Source: Haematobia irritans
Taxonomy: Eukaryota > Arthropoda > Insecta > Diptera > Muscidae
Assembly: GCF_050003625.1 (NCBI RefSeq)
Contig: NC_134400.1
Span: 55,928,066-55,992,065, forward strand
Direction: 5' to 3'
Length of the DNA: 64,000 nucleotides
Every line of letters starts with the position of its first letter. The stretch's first letter is position 1. The notes under the pieces were generated by a model. The model was not told where the DNA came from. It saw only the letters and a list, made by a program, of their open reading frames with translations, and searched no databases. Shown here piece after piece: positions 57,862 to 64,000 of the stretch. Made by a program: the position numbers and the translations under genes.

Positions 57862-58161
57862 CTATTCCGATCCATAGTTTGAATCAAAATCCATATTCGT
57901 GATTCCATAAATATCAATGACATTCTTATATTTTCCTTGCTTGATTAGCGAGTCCACGGGGGCATCACCACACTTACTGCGCCTATAGGGCACCCTTGTG
58001 GGGTAATGTCTGCTTAAATGGCGACAACCGATCGCAAAGACGTAATCGGATATACTTGCCTTTTTATAGCACGTTCTCAATCTTGGCCAGTCTTGGTTGA
58101 ACGCTGCTTTTTCGCAGCAGCCCAGCGATCCACCACCTGCTGTCCCCGATGTAGCCTGATC
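57862..58161 (-). CDS. Unidentified GC-richer reading frame, possible terminal host exon
   Basis: On the minus strand the frame is open from 58161 to a TAG at 57862 (99 codons, no ATG needed upstream). It ends in 'KNVIDIYGITNMDFDSNYGSE'-type sequence and includes 'CRHLSRHYPTRVPYRRSKCG'. About half the bases are G or C, clearly above the surrounding AT-rich DNA, and the composition is protein-like and non-repetitive. A 5' AG lies just inside the open region, so it could be a last exon, but the upstream tract is not pyrimidine-rich. I recognise no domain. An overlapping frame at 58077-58367 competes with its first part. It may also be a retrocopy or transposon remnant. Confidence 0.35.
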   Translation of the reverse strand, partial: DQATSGTAGGGSLGCCEKAAFNQDWPRLRTCYKKASISDYVFAIGCRHLSRHYPTRVPYRRSKCGDAPVDSLIKQGKYKNVIDIYGITNMDFDSNYGSE

Positions 58162-58369
58162 TCATCCCCATCACCAAATTGGCGAAACTTAAGTATTGTT
58201 CCAAGACATAATCGATATTTCAGCTTATTAATGTTATCGATAACACATTTATCGATATTTGTAAGATTCTCTACAAACAAAGACATTTTGTTCGGATAAA
58301 CGTATAATCTAAACGGCGCATAAAATTGAATTCCACAAATGAAAGTTCTTCTTTCAGTGTATAACATAG

Positions 58370-59400
58370 TAAATTTTACTTACATCAAGTACAATTCAAC
58401 TAATTTGTGGAATACAAGAAGTTTTTAAAGGTTTATATAAAACATAAATAAAATTTTCAATAATTTTTTGAAGGTATCATCAATTCATCATTTCGTGTTT
58501 TTATTTTTTCAATGTATAGTTGTTACTTTATATTGCGGCTGCCTTAACTTAAATTTAGTTTCTGGGTTTCTTTACTTTTATATACAATATACAATTTTTT
58601 TTTTACAAACTGGATGCGGTTGAGTCACTCCGTCCATCCATCCATCCATCATCTGGAGGTTTGCTTTTTCCTTCCACAACCAACGATGTAATGGCACAGA
58701 AGATAGGTAGGTGGGTTTGTAGATTGCTACAAGGCTGCTGTGCCATGCTATTCACTTTCCTCAATTCAGTTTTTCTCGGAAAATTACACCGAGTTTGTTT
58801 CGGATGAGAAGAAGTTTGCGGCAAAACGACGAAAAACGAAACTTTGAAGATTTTATTTTTAATTTGAATGAAATATATATTGGTGTGATTTGATTTACGT
58901 CCATTTCGTCATCAGCAACATCATCATCATCATCATGCACTACTGGTGAATGTAGCTGGGCCTGAGTACGTCCTCTCATCCTCTAATGAATTAAAAAATT
59001 CATTTTATGAATTCTGTACTTGAATTTTTTCTTCTGCTAGAGCTTTATTTTCTGTTTTTCGAGAATTACTCATTATAATTTAATTTGAAAACTTCTTAAA
59101 CGAAAAAAAAATTACAACTGATTTAATCCTACGCAATGATATACTCTTGTGTAAATCAAAAAATTAAAATAAGTACAAGTAGGAAAAATCCAGAGACTTA
59201 AACTGGAAGTTTTTGTTTGAATGACAAATGTGTCTTTTCGAAGAATAAAAGAAAGATAGCAAACCACAATTTGCTCGTAGCACAATTGTCGGCATGCTCG
59301 CTTTGTATACAAAAAGAAAGGTCCCACGAGTTAAACAGATAATCGGATAGCATTCAATGATAATGGAAGTTCACCACCTGTGGTACCAGATTGGTCTGAG
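58370..59400. other. No gene recognised; short ATC/TGG repeats
   Basis: It contains a CATC run at about 58630-58650 and a TCA run at 58917-58936. Small minus-strand frames that overlap these runs are low complexity. Confidence 0.35.
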
Positions 59401-59429
59401 CCTAAAATATAGTGGATGGCACCGAATTT

Positions 59430-60280
59430 GTGGATAGACCATGTTGTTCCATTGTGATTCCTCATAGTCGTTACTTTTCTCTTCATTCTTCCTCCGCCAG
59501 GATCAATCCCAATACATCTGCGTTTCCAAACCGGTTTCTGGGACTTTCATCCAAAAGACTTGATAAAAGAAAGTAAATCCTTAAGATAGGGAGCCCAACA
59601 TCTTGCTTCGTCTAAATGATAATGCCGGACACTGGGACAAAAAATGGTGGCAGTCTTCCGTAGCCTACGTATTCAGACACCATCTACAAATATCATCAGT
59701 CATTAAGCCAATACCTACCATGTGCCTACCAAGTATGTTATGTCCTGTTATAATGCCTATTAATAAGTCTCAAATCCTCTCCTTGAGTCGCCATTACAAA
59801 TCCAGAGCTCCTAGTACTCATTTCGCCCCATATCTGCAGATGAAGTCCAACGTCCTTTCCATAAATGATTATATTTGCCATTGACTTTGTAAGTATATAA
59901 AAATAGCGGGGAAAATTCTTCATAACGATGTTATCCGTTCCGCGTGCACCTTCCTTAGCCAGTGCACCAACCTCCTCATTACCCCTTATTCCATAATGTC
60001 CTGGTACCCGACACAGAGTAATATTATGATGTTCAGCAAGAGCTCTAAGCTCTCTAGGGCAGCGGCTGGCTATCTCGGAGTTCTGTTTGCATTATCCAAG
60101 GCCTTTATTGGCTTCTGAATATCGGCCTCGGAGCTCCGCAGATTTTGCAATAGCAAATACCTCCGCCTGAAAGATGCTGCATTCGTTGTCCTTGTCTTGG
60201 AATCTAAATTCTGTAGTTTTTTACCTATATTATTCGATTCAGTACGAGAAGTACAATCTAGAAATTTCACTTTTAGTTTA
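59430..60280 (-). pseudogene. LINE relic: RNase H and Cys/His tail, many breaks
   Basis: On the minus strand, in several frames, I read 'SIFQAEVFAIAKSAEL' (RNase H Glu motif, near 60160), 'VPGHYGIRGNEEVGALAKEG' (near 59955-60010) and 'DCHHFLSQCPALSFRRSKM' (near 59610-59665). This is the same order as in the LINE at 884-1900, but the sequence belongs to a different, older family. Stops and frameshifts separate the segments. Its 5' side is missing, cut off near the Helentron relic R7. Confidence 0.7.
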
Positions 60281-60284
60281 GAGC

Positions 60285-60770
60285 AATTTGGATGAACAGT
60301 GCGCCTTCTATACCCTCAAGAAGTGAGATCCGGATATCGATCTATATGAAGGTTCTACAAAAAAATGGACCTATAACAACTAAATTCCATGCAGGTCTTT
60401 GTGGGACCAAAATACCTCTAGATTTCTAGAAACCCAACTCGGGAGATCGGTCTATATCTAAGAGAGCTATACCAAAACGTGGACCTGTACCACCATATTC
60501 GTTACATCTATTTGTCCTAAAATACCACTAGATTTTCAATTTCAGGCCAGTCGGATTAAAACTAGATTTAAAGAAGCCAAAGTCCTCAAATCGTGTGGGT
60601 CGGTTTATATGGGAGCTACAAATGATTCTGTGCCGAATTTCAGGACAATTTATCCATTATTGACACACAGATGGACAGACGGTTATATCGTCTTAGAAGT
60701 TCATCTTGATCAAAAACGTATACTTTATATGATCGGAAATCGATAAAAACTGAGACATTGCACCTTTGAA
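60285..60770 (-). mobile_element. DINE-1-like Helentron relic R7
   Basis: 'AACAGTGCGCCTTCTATACC', 'GATCGGTCTATAT' units, an ACAGATGGACAGACGG block (60666-60681) and 'TATACTTTATATGATCGGAAA' match R1 (6070-7340). It is short and diverged. Confidence 0.6.
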
Positions 60771-60779
60771 CGCCACCCA

Positions 60780-61880
60780 TTAAGGTTTTCTTTGCAATTG
60801 CTCAGAGATCTTGAGATATTCTATGTATATAACAATTTTCAAGTATTTTCAACCACTTATCAACACTAGAAATTGACTTTGACAATGTATAATATATATC
60901 AACACTGGAAATGAACAATACGTCATTTATCTTCATTAGTTTATATTGCATTTGTTTTGAATTCGCTTTTCTAATACAACACATAACGGCATTCGAAAAT
61001 TCGATAGACGAGATCCCAGTTATGAGCATATAGAACCTTGACTTAAAGTTGTGTTGTCACCCTTTTAATATATTTTCTACCACTTGTCAACACTAAAATT
61101 GCCTAGTAGTTGTCGAAATAGTGAACACTTAGTGAGTCTGAACTATCAGCCTATCACTATAACTAATACTGGACTTTACGCATTAACGTTTTCTATGACA
61201 TCCCGCAGACAATACAGAGATGCTGGGATAAATTTTCCAACCACTTATCAACACTGGAAATGGATTTTTGACAATGCGTTATATATCTTCATTCGTTAAA
61301 ATTGTTTCGTTTTGTAATCGAATATCAATATGGAAGTTGAGAAATCAATACACAAATCCCAGTTTTAAGCATATTTGTGCAACATTGACTTTATGTTGGG
61401 TTGTATTCATTTTAAAATATTTTCGATCGCTTACCAACACTAAAGCTGACTCTTTTTCGACGAAACAAACTTAATTCTAGATATTACGAATTAAAGTTTT
61501 CTAATCAATCCAAGGATCCTGAGAGATTCTGAGATATGCTATGTACATAAAGCGGACTCTTTCTCGACGAAACAAACTTGATTCTAGATATTACGAATTA
61601 AAGTTTTCTATACAATCCAAGGATCCTGAGATATGCAAGAGAGATTCTGAGATATGCTATGTACATAAAATTTTTCCAGCATTTTCAACCACTTATCAAC
61701 ACTGGAAATATACTTTGGCAGTGCGTATTATACGTTTACTAGTTTCAGTTGTTTTCTTTTATTATCGATAATTATTACATCTAAAATGGAAGTAAAAAAT
61801 TCGAGTATATAAGTTAGCTTTATTAAAAAAAAAACTTTTCAACCACTTACCAACACTAAAACGGATTTAATCTAAAAAGA
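60780..61880 (+). repeat. Irregular minisatellite with a CACTTATCAACACT core
   Basis: Variants of CACTTATCAACACTGGAAA occur at 60854, 61081, 61242, 61429, 61690 and 61844, spaced by about 150-260 bp. A block of about 107 bp at 61447-61553 (TTCGACGAAACAAACTT ... CTATGTACATAAA) is repeated at 61554-61670. The overlapping frames are repeat products. Confidence 0.6.
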
Positions 61881-63250
61881 AAACGGAAATTGCATATATG
61901 TATATTGGATCTGTATTCGGGTTTTAGTTTTTTTAGCCTGTCAACTTTGTACCTTGCCGCGAGGACTATTGTGACCCAAAGTCATTCTTTTTTCAATGCA
62001 ATTCAACCTATTTATCTGGCATAAGTGAAGCGTTTATTTTCAAGTATCAAGGAGGAAATCTACTTTAACACTCACACTCCAAGGACCATACTACAGGCTA
62101 AATTACAACGATTTTCCGAGTTTATCTTTTGAATTGTGTTTTGATTTGCCAAAAAATAAAAATTGGAGGAATGAGGGAAAACTTAAAAAGCAGGAGGTAG
62201 TTTATATGGTTGGAGACACAAACTTGGCTTTTTTTGTGAAGACTTCTAGAATTTCGTTTGAGTTCTTTTTTTTTTGGTGCTAGGGCAGGTGGATTTTCTA
62301 CGAATGTTGAAGTTATCAGTAATTGATTTTGAATTTTCAATTACTTGACTAAAGTAAGCTTCATTTTGTGTTTGATTTTATGGTGAAACTGCACTGTGAG
62401 GACAAAACTCTGCACTACGTTGTAGTGCCCATTAATCGCTAGAAGGGAAGCTTTCAATTTATAATGACATTAAAGCCAAAATGGATGAGTAAAAAACCAC
62501 CAAACACATAAGGACACGCGTAAATATTCAAACGAAGTTTTTCAAAAGTCAACAAATTCCCCCAAGGATTACATCGTTTTATTGTATGTAACAGTAGCAA
62601 GAGAAATTTTCACCAGCTTCAATGGATTGCCCAGCATAAAATATAATTATGTATAATTTTATATTGTTGTATTTTTTTTTTTGCTTTTCACTCAAGCCTC
62701 TTGTTGCTCCACTAAATGAAAGATAGAGGAAGTGTTTTTACTTTACACTGAAAAAATAATATTGTTGCACATCGTTTTTTTTGTTTGTTATTTTCGGACA
62801 AAAAAAAAACAAAAAAAAATTGAAAGCCTTCCTTCCATGGAAGTGAAAAAGTCAGCAGGCACAGTTTCAAATCTCCGCGGGCATAATATTTTTAATTTTA
62901 TTTTTATTTTCACTTTCAGTTGATTTTGGCAAAATTTAAATTTTGACTTTAAATCGCCAAATAACGTATTTTCTAAGACTAGTCCAAAAGAACTTCATCG
63001 GAAGTGGAAAAATTGATAGGGGGATCCCGGGATGCTCTTAAGAAATTTTTTTGTGGAGCAACTTTTAATTTGTGTTGTTGGGATACAAATGCAATTTTTT
63101 CGCACGTTTATGTGGTCTAACGATTTTATTACAAACATCTATAAACCTTTCATTGAAGTCATTTTGTCCTTCGAGTTAAATGGATATTTTCATTTAAAAT
63201 AAAAATATTTTCAACTGTTGTCATCTTGGCTTGAGAAGATCTGAAAAAAT
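61881..63250. other. No gene recognised
   Basis: AT-rich unique DNA; nothing beyond short spurious frames. Confidence 0.4.
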
Positions 63251-63260
63251 TATTAAATAT

Positions 63261-63515
63261 TATAGGTTAGGGTAGGTTAGGTGGCAGTCCGATGTATCAG
63301 GCTCACTTAGACTATTCAGTCCATTGTGATACCACATTGGTGAACTTCTCTCTTATCACTGAGTGCTGCCCGATTCCATGTTAAGCTCAATGACAAGGGA
63401 CCTCCTTTTTATAGCCGAGTCCGAACGGCGTTCCACATTGCAGTGAAACTTTGAAACCCTCAAAATGTCACCAGCATTACTGAGGTGGGAATGCTAACCA
63501 TTGCACCACGGTGGC
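63261..63515 (-). mobile_element. tRNA-derived SINE, copy 2 (internally deleted)
   Basis: Same body and tail as copy 1, but about 100 bp including the B-box are missing between the A-box region and 'CCCACCTCAG'. TAAATAT flanks it (63254-63260, 63516-63522). Without a B-box it could not easily be transcribed by Pol III. Confidence 0.8.
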
Positions 63516-63523
63516 TAAATATC

Positions 63524-63880
63524 CAGCAATAAAAAAAAACGTTGCCAAAAAAGTAGTGAAAATGTTCTTTTTGGATCCGCAAGTGGTGCAAAATTGGCGC
63601 AGAAGCGATGAATTTAACATGGGCTTGTCATAGGACGGATGTCCACTATTTCAATTTTGTGATATGTCGACAAACAAATAATTTTTGAAAATTGTTATAA
63701 TTTTTAATGCATTCTAACACTTGTCTGGAACGTAAAATTCACAATTTTTCTAGAATGGTTTTTGCATTGTTTTCGGCAAAATTTAAATAATTTGTACTTT
63801 TTTATGAATTCTTAATTTTTTAACCTATTTGAAAAAAAAAAATTAAGTTTCCCATTAAATGATTTTTTTGTAACAATGAT
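63524..63880. repeat. Dispersed repeat L, copy 2
   Basis: Inverted relative to copy 1 (41690-42113); shares CTTGTCATAGGACGGATGTC and ATGTTCTTTTTGGATCC. The right boundary is uncertain. 63881-64000 shows nothing further. Confidence 0.5.
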
Positions 63881-64000
63881 GAAATAACTTCTCAAAAATC
63901 GTTGTTTTTGTGCTCAGCAGAGGCAATTGGGGATATATTTCATTTTTAATTTTAGGCAGTTATTTCATATTTCATGGAGCCAGAGAAACCAACTTTCCCC

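Overview
The window looks like repeat-rich, AT-rich nuclear DNA of a higher (probably calyptrate, muscoid) fly. I found no complete host gene. Nearly everything recognisable is transposable-element DNA, and the long reading frames are transposon-derived or repeat-derived. The fly assignment rests on DINE-1/INE-1-like Helentrons with GTCY microsatellites, a BEL/Pao element, DD41D Tc1/mariner elements, and a tRNA-derived SINE whose tail matches an RNase H-bearing LINE.

Layout. 1-2038: 3' end of a non-LTR retrotransposon, split by a 515-bp terminal-inverted-repeat (TIR) element. 3131-4064, 15767-16701, 28428-29360 and 39762-40693: four copies of one internally deleted DD41D element. 5201-11172: a Tc1-like miniature element, then a four-level nest (Helentron > TIR element > second Helentron > 975-bp TIR element carrying a tRNA-like module). 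12411-18334: more TIR elements and an inverted Helentron. 19458-22373: an old hAT-like element holding two nested TIR elements. 24451-26399: a Transib-like element holding a SINE. 32071-32351: a piggyBac-type miniature element. 34068-38512: a BEL/Pao retrotransposon with apparently identical 783-bp LTRs and only a gag/protease-like ORF. 38754-39428: a mariner fossil. 43077-46150, 48042-49348, 51077-54474 and 55494-57498: further Helentron and TIR-element clusters. 57862-58161: an unidentified GC-rich reading frame, the best host-exon candidate. 59430-60770: a LINE relic and a Helentron relic. 60780-61880: an irregular minisatellite. 63261-63515: a second SINE.

How the parts relate. At least seven small families (N, F, G, H, I, J, K below) share CAC...GTG ends and mostly T-purine (TA or TG) target duplications, with no matching transposase here, so they are probably mobilised in trans. 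The SINE carries the 3' tail of the LINE, the usual sign that it borrows that LINE's machinery. The DD41D copies keep the catalytic domain but have lost the N-terminal DNA-binding region. The gag-only BEL copy must also have relied on a full-length relative for reverse transcription. Three plus-strand polypyrimidine/CAG|GT sites, one followed 40 nt later by a strong donor, suggest the window may lie in a very long intron; this is inference.

Nearly all copy boundaries were read by eye from TIRs and target duplications; boundaries marked 'about' are uncertain by tens of bases.
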